Positions 13,601-26,960 of a stretch of 64,000 nt of DNA are shown piece after piece (within the stretch, counting starts at the first letter, position 1; every line of letters begins with the position of its first letter). The notes beneath the pieces were generated by a model. The model made no database searches, was not told the DNA's origin, and worked only from the letters and a program-made list of their open reading frames with translations. The translations under genes were made by a program, and so were the position numbers. Origin of the DNA: Protula sp. h YS-2021 (Eukaryota > Annelida > Polychaeta > Sabellida > Serpulidae); assembly GCA_949752745.1 (NCBI GenBank), contig OX457034.1, positions 6,587,625 through 6,651,624 on the forward strand, given 5' to 3'.

Positions 13601-16600
13601 CGGCCAATTAATAAGCTTTCGAGGAGCTTAAAATTTCGCACCAATTCCGCAGGTCATGACCTGTGAAAATTTTCAAAATTTGAAAGATATTACAAAACCT
13701 CACAGATATATTCCAATACACTTTCTGCACTACCTCAAGTGATTTCTCATCAAATAAGTAAAAATTACATCCAAGGAATAAGGTTTCGAGGAACTTAAAT
13801 TTTCACACCAATTCAAGAGGTCATGACCTGTGAAAATTTTCAAAATTTGAAAGATATTAGAAAGTCTCACAGATACATTGCATTGCACTTTTTGTTCTAC
13901 CTGAAGTAATTTCTCATCAAATAAGAAAAATTCCGGCCAAGTAAAAGCTTTCGAGGAACTTAAAATTTCGCACCAATTCCACAGGTCATGACCTGTGAAA
14001 ATTTTCAAAATTTGAAAGATATTACAAAATCTCACAGATATATTCCAATACACTTTCTACACTACCTCAAGTAATTTCTCATCAAATAAGTAAAAATTTC
14101 GGCCAAGGAATAAGCTTTCGAGGAACTTAAATTTTCACACCAATTCAACCTGTAAAAATTTTGGAAATTTGAAAGATATTAGAAAGTCTCACAGATACAT
14201 TGCATTGCACTTTTTGTTCTACCTGAAGTAATTTCTCATCAAATGAGTAAAAATTACGGCCAATTAATAAGCTTTCGAGGAACTTAAAATTTCGCACCAA
14301 TTCCGCAGTAATGACCTGTGAAAATTTTCAAAATTTGAAAGATATTACAAAACCTCACAGATATATTGCAATACATTTTCTACACTGCCTCAAGTAATTT
14401 CTCATCAAATAAATAAAAATTACGGCCATGGAATAAGCTTTCGAGGAACTTAAATTTTAACACCAATTCAACAGGTCATGACCTGTGAAAATTTTCAAAA
14501 TTTAAAAGATATTAGAAAGTCTCACAGATACATTGCATTGCACTTTTTGTTCTACCTGAAGTAATTTCTCATCAAATAAGTAAAAATTACGGCCAGTAAA
14601 AGCTTTCGAGGAACTTAAAATTTCGCGCCAATTCCACAGGTCATGACCTGTGAAAATTTTCAAAATTTGAAAGATATTACAAAATCTCACAGATATATTC
14701 CAATACACTTTCTACACTACCCCAAGTAATTTCTCATCAAATATGTAAAAATTACGGCCAAGGAAGAAGCTTTCGAGGAACTTAAAATTTCGCGACAATT
14801 GCACAGGTTATGACCTGTGAAAATTTTCAAAATTTGAAAGATATTACAAAATCTCACAGATATATTCCGATACACTTTCTACACTACCACAAGTAATTTC
14901 TCATCAAATAAGTAAAAATTGCGGCCAAGGAATAAGCTTTCGAGGAACTTAAGTTTTCACATCAATTCAAGAGGTCATGACCTGTGAAAATTTTCAAAAT
15001 TTAAAAGATATTAGAAAGTCTTACAGATACATTGCATTACACTTTCTGTTCTACCTGAAGTAATTTCTCATGAAATAAGTAAAAATTACGGCCAAGTAAA
15101 AGCTTTCGAGCAACATCAAATTTCGCGCCAATTCCACAGGTCATGACCTGTGAAAATTTTCCAAATTTGAAAGATATTACAAAATCTCACAGATATATTC
15201 CAATACACTTTCTACACTACCTCAAGTGATTTCTCATCAAATCAGTAAAAATTACAGCCAAAAAATAAGCTTTCGAGAAACTTAAATTTTCACACCAATT
15301 CAACAGGTCATGCATGACCTGTGAAAATTTTCAAAATTTGAAAGATATTACAAAATCTCACAGATACATTGCATTGCAGTTTTTGTTCTACCTGAAGTAA
15401 TTTCTCATCAAATAAGTAAAAATTACATCAAAGGAATAAGCAAGGAATAAGCTTTCGAGGAACTTAAATTTTCGCACCAATTCAACTTAAAATGTGAGGC
15501 TAATTCCACAGGTCATGACCTGTGAAAATTTTCAAAATTTGAAAGATATTACAAAATCTCACAGATACATTGCATTGCACTTTTTGTTCTACCTGAAGTA
15601 ATTTCTCATGAAATAAGTAAAAATTACGGCCAATTAATAAACTTTCGAGGAACTTAAAATTTCGCGCCAATTCGAGGAAAATTGTGAAAACTGTGAAAAT
15701 TTTCAAAAATTGAAAGATATTAGAAAGTCTCACAGATACATTGTATTGCACTTTTTGTTCTACCTGAAGTAATTTCTCATCAAATAAGAAAAAGTTACGG
15801 CCAAGTAAAAGCTTTCTAGGAACTTAAAATTTCGCGCCAATTCAACAGGTCATGACCTGTGAAAATTTTCAAAATTTGAAAGATATTACAAAATCTCACA
15901 GATATATTCCAATACACTTTCTACACTACCTCAAGTAATTTCTCATCAAATCAGTAAAAATTACAGCCTATAAATAAGCTTTCCAGAAACTTAAATTTTC
16001 ACACCAATTCAACAGGTCATGCATGACCTGGGAAAATTTTCAAAATATGAAAGATATTACAAAATCTCACAGATACATTGCATTGCACTTTTTGTTCTAC
16101 CTAAAGTAGATTCTCATCAAATAAGCAAAAATTACGGACAAGTAATAGCTTTCGAGGAACTTAAAATTTCGCGCCAATTCCACAGGTCATGACCTGTGAA
16201 AATTTTCAAAATTTGAAAGATATTACAAAATCTCACAGATATATTCCAATGCACTTTCTGCACTACCTCAAGTGATTTCTCATCAAATAAGTAAAAATTA
16301 CATCCAAGGAATAAGCTTTCGAAGAACTTAAATTTTCCCACCAATTCAAGAGGTCATGACGTGTGAAAATTTTCAAAATTTGAAAGATATTAGAAAGTCT
16401 CAGAGATAAATTGCATTACACTTTTTGTTCTAACTGAAATAATTTCTTATCAAATACGTAAAAATTACGGCCAAATAAAAGCTTTCGAGGAACTTAAAAT
16501 TTCGCGCCAATTCCACAGGTGATGACCTGTGAAAATTTTCAAAATTTGAAAGATATTACAAAATCTCACAGATATATTCCAATACACTTTCTACACTACC

Positions 16601-18780
16601 TGAAGTAATTCCTCATCAAATCAGTAAAAATTACAGCCAATAAATAAGCTTTCGAGAAACTTAAATTTTCACACCAATTCAACAGGTCATGACGTTTGAA
16701 AATTTTCAAAATTTGAAAGATATTAGAAAGTCTCACATATATTCCAATACACTTTCTACACTACCTCAAGTAATTTCTCATCAAATAAGTAAAAATTACG
16801 GCCAAGGAATAAGGTTTCGAGGAACTTAAATTTTCACACCAATTCCACAGGTCATGACCTGTGAAAATTTTCAAGATTTGAAAGATATTACAAAATCTCA
16901 CATATATTCCAATACACTTTCTACACTACCTCAAGTAATTTCTCATCAAATAAGTAAAAATTACGGCCAAGGAATAAGGTTTCGAGGAACTTAAATTTTC
17001 ACACCAATTCCACAGGTCATGACCTGTGAAAATTTTCAAAATTTGAAAGATATTAGAAAGTCTCACAGATACATTACATTGCACTTTTTGCTCTACCTGA
17101 AGTAATTTCTCATCAAATAAGTAAAAATTACGGCCAAGTAAAAGCTTTCGAGGAACTTAAAATTTCGCGCCAATTCCACAGGTCAAAATTTGAAAGATAT
17201 TACAAATTCTCACAGATATATTCCAATACACTTTCTACACTACCTGAAGTAATTTCTCATCAAAAAGTAAAAATTACGGTCAAGGAATAAGGTTTCGAGG
17301 AACTTAAATTTTCACACCAATTCCACAGGTCATGACCTGTGAAAATTTTCAAAATTTGAAAGATATTAGAAAGTCTCACAGATAAATTGCATTACACTTT
17401 TTGTTCTAACTGAAATAATATCTCATCAAATACGTAAAAATTACGGCCAAGTAAAAGCTTTCGAGGAACTTAAAATTTCGCGCCAATTCCACAGGTCATG
17501 ACCTGTGAAAATTTTCAAAATTTGAAAGATATTACAAAATCTCACAGATATATTCCAATGCACTTTCTACACTACCTCAAGTAATTTCTCATCAAATAAG
17601 TAAAAATTACGGTCAAGGAATAAGGTTTCGAGGAACTTAAAATTTCACACCAATTCCACAGGTCATGACCTGTGAAAATTTTCAAAATTTGAAAGATATT
17701 AGAAAGTCTCACAGATGCATTGCACTTTTTGTTCTACCTGAAGTAATTTCTCATCAAATAAGTAAAAATTACGGCCAAGTAAAAGCTTTCGAGGAACTTA
17801 AAATTTCGCGCCAATTCCACAGGTCAAAATTTTCACAATTTGAAAGATATTATAAAAATCTCACAGATATATTTCAATACACTTTCTACACTACCTGAAG
17901 TAATTTCTCATCAAAAAGTAAAAATTACGGTCAAGGAATAAGGTTTCGAGGAACTTAAATTTTCACACCAATTCCACAGATGATGACCTGTGAAAATTTT
18001 CAAAATTTGAAAGATATTAGAAAGTCTCACAGATACATTGCATTGCACTTTTTGTTCTACCTGAAGTAATTTCTCATGAAATAAGTAAAAATTACGGCCA
18101 AGTAAAAGTATTCGAGGAACTTAAAATTTCGCGCCAATTCCACAGGTCATCACCTGTGAAAATTTTCAAGATTTGAAAGATATTACAAAATCTCACAGAT
18201 ATATTCCAATGCACTTTCTACACTACCCCAAGTAATTTCTCATCAAATAAGTAAAAATTATGGCCAGGGAATAAGCTTTCAATGAACTTAAATTTTCTCA
18301 CCAATTCCACAGGTCATAACCTGTGACAATTTTGAAAATTTGAAAGATATTACAAAATCTCACAGATATATTCCAATACACTTTCTACACTACCTGAAGT
18401 AATTTCTCATCAAATAAGTAAAAATTACGGCCAAGGAATAAGGTTTCGAGAAACTTAAATTTTCACACCAATTCCACAGGTCATGACCTGTGAAAATTTT
18501 CAAAATTTGAAAGATTTTAGAAAGTCTCACAGATACTTTGCATTGCACTTTTTGTTCTACCTGAAGTAATTTCTCATCAAATAAGTAAAAATTACGGCCA
18601 AGTAAAAGCTTTCGAGGAACTTAAAATTTCTCGCCAATTCCACAGGTCATGACCTGTGAAAATTTTCAAAATTTGAAAGATATTACAAAATCTCACAGAT
18701 ATATTCCAATACACTTTCTACACTACCTGAAGTAATTTCTCATCAAATAAGTAAAAATTACGGCCAAGGAATAAGGTTTC
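10601..18780. repeat. Satellite sub-domain 2, irregular with many partial monomers
   Basis: Monomers here are less uniform and several are internally deleted. Examples are AGCTTGGCCTGTG near 11070 (loss of most of the box before the palindrome), CCAATTCCACCTGTG near 12340 and CTAATTCCTGTG near 12833. Near 15435-15450 the GGAATAAGC box is doubled, and near 15310 and 16018 the palindrome centre is expanded to GGTCATGCATGACCT. No gene is supported in this interval. Confidence 0.8.
13073..14390. repeat. 657-bp satellite tetramer in two tandem copies
   Basis: Diagnostic variants recur 657 bp apart. The AGTGATTTCTC/ATTACATCCAAGG box is near 13081 and 13738, and the shortened palindrome CAATTCAACCTGTAAAAATT is near 13484 and 14141. 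Two 107-residue minus-strand ORFs (13073-13396 and 13730-14053) are products of this duplication. Copy boundaries are approximate. Confidence 0.75.
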
Positions 18781-21700
18781 GAGGAACTTTAATTTTCACA
18801 CCAATTCCACAGGTCATGAGCTGTGAAAATTTTCAAGATTTGAAAGATATTACAAAATCTCACAGATACATTGCATTGCACTTTTTGTTCTACCTGAAGT
18901 AATTTCTCATCAAATAAGTAAAAATTACGGCCAATTAATAAGCTTTCGAGGAACATAAAGTTTCGCGCCAATTCCACAGGTCATGACCTGTGAAAATTTT
19001 CAAAATTTGAAAGATATTAGAAAGTCTCACAGATACATTGCATTGCACTTTTTGTTCTACCTGAAGTAATTTGTCATCAAATAAGTAAAAATTACGGCCA
19101 AGTAAAAGCTTTCGAGGAACTTAAATTTTCCCACCAATTCAAGAGGTCATGACGTGTGAAAATTTTCAAAATTTGAAAGATATTAGAAAGTCTCACAGAT
19201 ACATTGCATTGTACTTTTTGTTCTACCTGAATTAATTTCTCATCAAATACGTAAAAATTATGGCCAGGTAATAAGCTTTCTATGAACTTAAATTTTCACA
19301 CCAATTCCACAGGTCATGACCTGTGAAAATTTTCAAAATTTGAAAGATACTACAAAATCTCACAGATACATTGCATTGCACTTTTTGTTCTACATGAAGT
19401 AGTTCTCATGAAATAAGTAAAAATTACGGAGAAGTAAAAGCTTTCGAGGAACTTAAAATTTCGCGCCAATTCCACAGGTTATGACCTGTGAAAATTTTCA
19501 AAATTTGAAAGATATTACAAAATCTCACAGATATATTCCAATACACTTTCTACACCACCTCAAGGAATTTCTCATCAAATAAGCAAAAATTGCATCCAAG
19601 GAATAAGCTTTCGAGGAATTTCCCACCAATTCAAGAGGTCATGACGTGTGAAAATTTTCAAAATTTGAAAGATATTAGAAAGTCTCACAGATACATTGCA
19701 TTGCACTTTTTGTTCTACCTGAAGTAATTTCTCATCAAATAAGTAAAAATTACGGCCAAGTAAATGCTTTCGAGGAACTTAAAATTTCGCGCCAATTCCA
19801 CAGGTCATAACCTGTGAAAATTTTCAAGATTTGAAAGATATTACAAAATCTCACAGATATATTCCAATACACTTTCTACACTACCTCAAGTAATTTCTCA
19901 TCAAATAAGTAAAAATTACGGTCAAGGAATAAGGTTTCGAGGAACTTAAATTTTCACACCAATTCCACAGGTCATGATCTGTGAAAATTTTCAAAAGTTG
20001 AAAGATATTAGAAAGTCTCACAGATAAATAGCATTGCACTTTTTGTTCTAACTGAAATGATTTCTCATCAAATACGTAAAAATTACGGCCAAGTAAAAGC
20101 TTTCGAGGAACTTAAAATTTCGCGCCAATTCCACAGGTCATCACCTGTGAAAATTTTCAAGATGTGAAAGATATTACAAAATCTCACAGATATATTCCAA
20201 TACACTTTCTACACTACCTCAAGTAATTTCTCATGAAATAAGTAAAAATTATGGCCAGGGAATAAGCTTTCTATGAACTTAAATTTTCACACCAATTTCA
20301 CAGGTTATGACCTGTGAAAATTTTCAAAATTTGAAAGATATTACAAAATCTCACAGATATATTCCGATTCACTTTCTACACTACCTCAAGTGATTTCTCA
20401 TCAAATAAGTAAAAATTACATCCAAGGAATAAGCCTTCGAGGAACTTAAATTTTCACACCAATTCAACAGCCCATGACCTGTGAAAATTTTCAAAATTTG
20501 AAAGATATTAGAAAGTCTCACAGATACATTGCATTACACTTTTTGTTCTACCTGAAGTAATTTCTCATCAAATAAGTAAAAATTACGGCCAAGTAAATGC
20601 TTTCGAGGAACTCAAAATTTCGCGCCAATTGTGAAAATTTTCAAGATTTGAAAGATATTACAAAATCTCACAGATATATTCCAATACACTTTCTACACTA
20701 CCTGAAGTAATTTCTCATCAAATAAGTAAAAATTACGGCCAAGGAATAAGGTTTCGAGGAACTTTAATTTTCACACCAATTCCACAGGTCATGAGCTGTG
20801 AAAATTTTCAAAATTTGAAAGATATTACAAAATCTCACAGATATATTCCAATACACTTTCTACACTACCTGAAGTAATTTCTCATCAAATAAATAAAAGT
20901 TTCGGCCAAGGAATAAGCTTTCGAGGAACTTAAATTTTCACACCAATTCAACAGGTCATGACCTGTGAAAATTTTCAAAATTTGAAAGATATTACAAAAT
21001 CTCACAGATACATTGCATTGCACTTTTTGTTCTACCTGAAGTAATTTCTCATCAAATAAGTAAAAATTACGGCCAATTAATAAGCTTTCGAGGAACATAA
21101 AGTTTCGCGCCAATTCCACAGGTCATGACCTGTGAAAATTTTCAAAATTTGAAAGATATTAGAAAGTCTCACAGATACATTGCATTGCACTTTTTGTTCT
21201 ACCTGAAGTAATTTGTCATCAAATAAGTAAAAATTACGGCCAAGTAAAAGCTTTCGAGGAACTTAAATTTTCCCACCAATTCAAGAGGTCATGACGTGTG
21301 AAAATTTTCAAAATTTGAAAGATATTAGAAAGTCTCACAGATACATTGCATTGTACTTTTTGTTCTACCTGAAGTAATTTCTCATCAAATAAGTAAAAAT
21401 TATGGCCAGGTAATAAGCTTTCTATGAACTTAAATTTTCACACCAATTCCACAGGTCATGACCTGTGAAAATTTTCAAAATTTGAAAGATACTACAAAAT
21501 CTCACAGATACATTGCATTGCACTTTTTGTTCTACATGAAGTAGTTCTCATGAAATAAGTAAAAATTACGGAGAAGTAAAAGCTTTCGAGGAACTTAAAA
21601 TTTCGCGCCAATTCCACAGGTTATGACCTGTGAAAATTTTCAAAATTTGAAAGATATTACAAAATCTCACAGATATATTCCAATACACTTTCTACACTAC

Positions 21701-24700
21701 CTCAAGGAATTTCTCATCAAATAAGTAAAAATTGCATCCAAGGAATAAGCTTTCGAGGAATTTCCCACCAATTCAAGAGGTCATGACGTGTGAAAATTTT
21801 CAAAATTTGAAAGATATTAGAAAGTCTCACAGATACATTGCATTGCACTTTTTGTTCTACCTGAAGTAATTTCTCATCAAATAAGTAAAAATTACGGCCA
21901 AGTAAATGCTTTCGAGGAACTTAAAATTTCGCGCCAATTCCACAGGTCATAACCTGTGAAAATTTTCAAGATTTGAAAGATATTACAAAATCTCACAGAT
22001 ATATTCCAATACACTTTCTACACTACCTCAAGTAATTTCTCATCAAATAAGTAAAAATTACGGTCAAGGAATAAGGTTTCGAGGAACTTAAATTTTCACA
22101 CCAATTCCACAGGTCATGATCTGTGAAAATTTTCAAAAGTTCAAAGATATTAGAAATTCTCACAGATAAATTGCATTGCACTTTTTGTTCTAACTGAAAT
22201 GATTTCTCATCAAATACGTAAAAATTACGGCCAAGTAAAAGCTTTCGAGGAACTTAAAATTTCGCGCCAATTCCACAGGTGATGACCTGTGAAAATTTTC
22301 AAAATTTGAAAGATATTACAAAATCTCCCAGACATATTCCAATACACTTTCTACGCTACCTCAAGTAATTTCTCATCAAATAAGTAAAAATTACGGCCAA
22401 GGAATAAGGTTTCGAGAAACTTAAATTTTCACACCAATTCCACAGGTCATGACCTGTGAAAATTTTCAAAATTTGAAAGATTTTAGAAAGTCTCACAGAT
22501 ACATTGCATTGCACTTTTTGTTCTACCTGAATTAATTTCTCATCAAATCAGTAAAAATTACGGCCAAGTAAAAGCTTTCAAGGAACTTAAAATTTCGCGC
22601 CAATTCCACAGGTCATGACCTGTAAAAATTTTCAAAATTTGAAAGATATTACAAAATCTCACAGATATATTCCAATACACTTTCTACACTACCTCAAGTA
22701 ATTTCTCATCAAATAAGTAAAAGTTACGGCCAATTAATAAGCTTTCGAGGAACTTAAAATTTCGCGCCAATTCCGCAAGTCATGACCTTTGAAAATTTTC
22801 AAAATTTTGAAAGATATTAGAAAGTCTCACAGATACATTGCATTGCACTTTTTGTTCTACCTGAAGTAATTTCTCATCAAATAAGTAAAAATTACGGCAA
22901 GTAAAAGCTTTCGAGGAACTTAAAATTTCGTGGCAATTCCACAGGTCATGACCTGTGAAAATTTCCAAGATTTGAAAGATATTACAAAATCTCACAGATA
23001 TATTCCAATACACTTTCTACACTACCTCAAGTAATTTCTCATCAAATAAGTAAAAATTACGGCCAAGGAATAAGGTTTCGAGGAACTTAAATTTTCACAC
23101 CAATTCCACAGGTCATGACCTGTGAAAATTTTCAAAATTTGAAAGATTTTAGAAAGTCTCACAGATACATTGCATTGCACTTTTTGTTCTACCTGAAGTA
23201 ATTTCTCATCAAATAAGTAAAAATTACGGCCAAGTAAAAGCTTTCGAGGAACTTAAAATTTCTCGCCAATTCCACAGGTCATGACCTGTGAAAATTTTCA
23301 AAATTTGAAAGATATTACAAAATCTCACAGATATATTCCAATACACTTTCTACACTACCTGAAGTAATTTCTCATCAAATAAGTAAAAATTACGGCCAAG
23401 GAATAAGGTTTCGAGGAACTTTAATTTTCACACCAATTCCACAGGTCATGAGCTGTGAAAATTTTCAAGATTTGAAAGATATTACAAAATCTCACAGATA
23501 CATTGCATTGCACTTTTTGTTCTACCTGAAGTAATTTCTCATCAAATAAGTAAAAATTACGGCCAATTAATAAGCTTTCGAGGAACATAAAGTTTCGCGC
23601 CAATTCCACAGGTCATGACCTGTGAAAATTTTCAAAATTTGAAAGATATTAGAAAGTCTCACAGATACATTGCATTGCACTTTTTGTTCTACCTGAAGTA
23701 ATTTGTCATCAAATAAATAAAAATTACGGCCAAGTAAAAGCTTTCGAGGAACTTAAATTTTCCCACCAATTCAAGAGGTCATGACGTGTGAAAATTTTCA
23801 AAATTTGAAAGATATTAGAAAGTCTCACAGATACATTGCATTGTACTTTTTGTTCTACCTGAAGTAATTTCTCATCAAATAAGTAAAAATTATGGCCAGG
23901 TAATAAGCTTTCTATGAACTTAAATTTTCACACCAATTCCACAGGTCATGACCTGTGAAAATTTTCAAAATTTGAAAGATACTACAAAATCTCACAGATA
24001 CATTGCATTGCACTTTTTGTTCTACCTGAAGTAATTTCTCATCAAATAAGTAAAAATTACGGCCAAGTAAATGCTTTCGAGGAACTTAAAATTTCGCGCC
24101 AATTCCACAGGTCATAACCTGTGAAAATTTTCAAGATTTGAAAGATATTACAAAATCTCACAGATATATTCCAATACACGTTCTACACTACCTCAAGTAA
24201 TTTCTCATCAAATAAGTAAAAATTACGGTCAAGGAATAAGGTTTCGAGGAACTTAAATTTTCACACCAATTCCACAGGTCATGATCTGTGAAAATTTTCA
24301 AAAGTTGAAAGATATTAGAAAGTCTCACAGATAAATTGCATTGCACTTTTTGTTCTAACTGAAATGATTTCTCATCAAATACGTAAAAATTACGGCCAAG
24401 TAAAAGCTTTCGAGGAACTTAAAATTTCGCGCCAATTCCACAGGTCATCACCTGTGAAAATTTTCAAGATGTGAAAGATATTACAAAATCTCACAGATAT
24501 ATTCCAATACACTTTCTACACTACCTCAAGTAATTTCTCATGAAATAAGTAAAAATTATGGCCAGGGAATAAGCTTTCTATGAACTTAAATTTTCACACC
24601 AATTTCACAGGTTATGACCTGTGAAAATTTTCAAAATTTGAAAGATATTACAAAATCTCACAGATATATTCCGATTCACTTTCTACACTACCTCAAGTGA

Positions 24701-26960
24701 TTTCTCATCAAATAAGTAAAAATTACATCCAAGGAATAAGCTTTCGAGGAACTTAAATTTTCACACCAATTCAACAGCCCATGACCTGTGAAAATTTTCA
24801 AAATTTGAAAGATATTAGAAAGTCTCACAGATACATTGCATTACACTTTTTGTTCTACCTGAAGTAATTTCTCATCAAATAAGTAAAAATTACGGCCAAG
24901 GAATAAGGTTTCGAGGAACTTAAATTTTCAAACCAATTCCACAGGTCATGAGCTGTGAAAATTTTCAAGATTTGAAAGATATTACAAAATCTCACAGATA
25001 TATTCCAATACACTTTCTACACTACCTGAAGTAATTTCTCATCAAATAAGTAAAAATTACGGCCAAGGAATAAGGTTTCGAGGAACTTTAATTTTCACAC
25101 CAATTCCACAGGTCATGAGCTGTGAAAATTTTCAAGATTTGAAAGATATTACAAAATCTCACAGATATATTCCAATACACTTTCTACACTACCTGAAGTA
25201 ATTTCTCATCAAATAAATAAAAGTTTCGGCCAAGGAATAAGCTTTCGAGGAACTTAAATTTTCACACCAATTCAACAGGTCATGACCTGTGAAAATTTTC
25301 AAAATTTGAAAGATATTACAAAATCTCACAGATACATTGCATTGCACTTTTTGTTCTACCTGAAGTAATTTCTCATCAAATAAGTAAAAATTACGGCCAA
25401 TTAATAAGCTTTCGAGGAACATAAAGTTTCGCGCCAATTCCACAGGTCATGACCTGTGAAAATTTTCAAAATTTGAAAGATATTAGAAAGTCTCACAGAT
25501 ACATTGCATTGCACTTTTTGTTCTACCTGAAGTAATTTGTCATCAAATAAGTAAAAATTACGGCCAAGTAAAAGCTTTCGAGGAACTTAAATTTTCCCAC
25601 CAATTCAAGAGGTCATGACGTGTGAAAATTTTCAAAATTTGAAAGATATTAGAAAGTCTCACAGATACATTGCATTGTACTTTTTGTTCTACCTGAAGTA
25701 ATTTCTCATCAAATAAGTAAAAATTATGGCCAGGTAATAAGCTTTCTATGAACTTAAATTTTCACACCAATTCCACAGGTCATGACCTGTGAAAATTTTC
25801 AAAATTTGAAAGATACTACAAAATCTCACAGATACATTGCATTGCACTTTTTGTTCTACATGAAGTAGTTCTCATGAAATAAGTAAAAATTACGGAGAAG
25901 TAAAAGCTTTCGAGGAACTTAAAATTTCGCGCCAATTCCACAGGTTATGACCTGTGAAACTTTTCAAAATTTGAAAGATATTACAAAATCTCACAGATAT
26001 ATTCCAATACACTTTCTACACTACCTCAAGGAATTTCTCATCAAATAAGTAAAAATTGCATCCAAGGAATAAGCTTTCGAGGAATTTCCCACCAATTCAA
26101 GAGGTCATGACGTGTGAAAATTTTCAAAATTTGAAAGATATTAGAAAGTCTCACAGATACATTGCATTGCACTTTTTGTTCTACCTGAAGTAATTTCTCA
26201 TCAAATTAGTAAAAATTACGGCCAAGTAAATGCTTTCGAGGAACTTAAAATTTCGCGCCAATTCCACAGGTCATAACCTGTGAAAATTTTCAAGATTTGA
26301 AAGATATTACAAAATCTCACAGATATATTCCAATACACTTTCTACACTACCTCAAGTAATTTCTCATCAAATAAGTAAAAATTACGGTCAAGGAATAAGG
26401 TTTCGAGGAACTTAAATTTTCACACCAATTCCACAGGTCATGATCTGTGAAAATTTTCAAAAGTTGAAAGATATTAGAAATTCTCACAGATAAATTGCAT
26501 TGCACTTTTTGTTCTACCTGAAGTAATTTCTCATCAAATAAGTAAAAATTACGGCCAAGTAAATGCTTTCGAGGAACTTAAAATTTCGCGCCAATTCCAC
26601 AGGTCATCACCTGTGAAAATTTTCAAGATGTGAAAGATATTACAAAATCTCACAGATATATTCCAATACACTTTCTACACTACCTCAAGTAATTTCTCAT
26701 GAAATAAGTAAAAATTATGGCCAGGGAATAAGCTTTCTATGAACTTAAATTTTCACACCAATTTCACAGGTTATGACCTGTGAAAATTTTCAAAATTTGA
26801 AAGATATTACAAAATCTCACAGATATATTCCGATTCACTTTCTACACTACCTCAAGTGATTTCTCATCAAATAAGTAAAAATTACATCCAAGGAATAAGC
26901 TTTCGAGGAACTTAAATTTTCACACCAATTCAACAGCCCATGACCTGTGAAAATTTTCAA
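18781..26960. repeat. Satellite sub-domain 3, higher-order repeat of ~1.8-2.5 kb in four partial copies
   Basis: The marker GAACATAAAGTTTCGCGCC occurs at about 18951, 21093, 23583 and 25417, giving offsets of 2142, 2490 and 1834 bp. A second marker, GAGGAATTTCCCACC, occurs near 19615, 21757 and 26081, reproducing the 2142 and 4324 bp offsets. Long stretches between markers are almost identical, so the higher-order units were copied as blocks of about 11-15 monomers. No gene is present. Confidence 0.85.
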
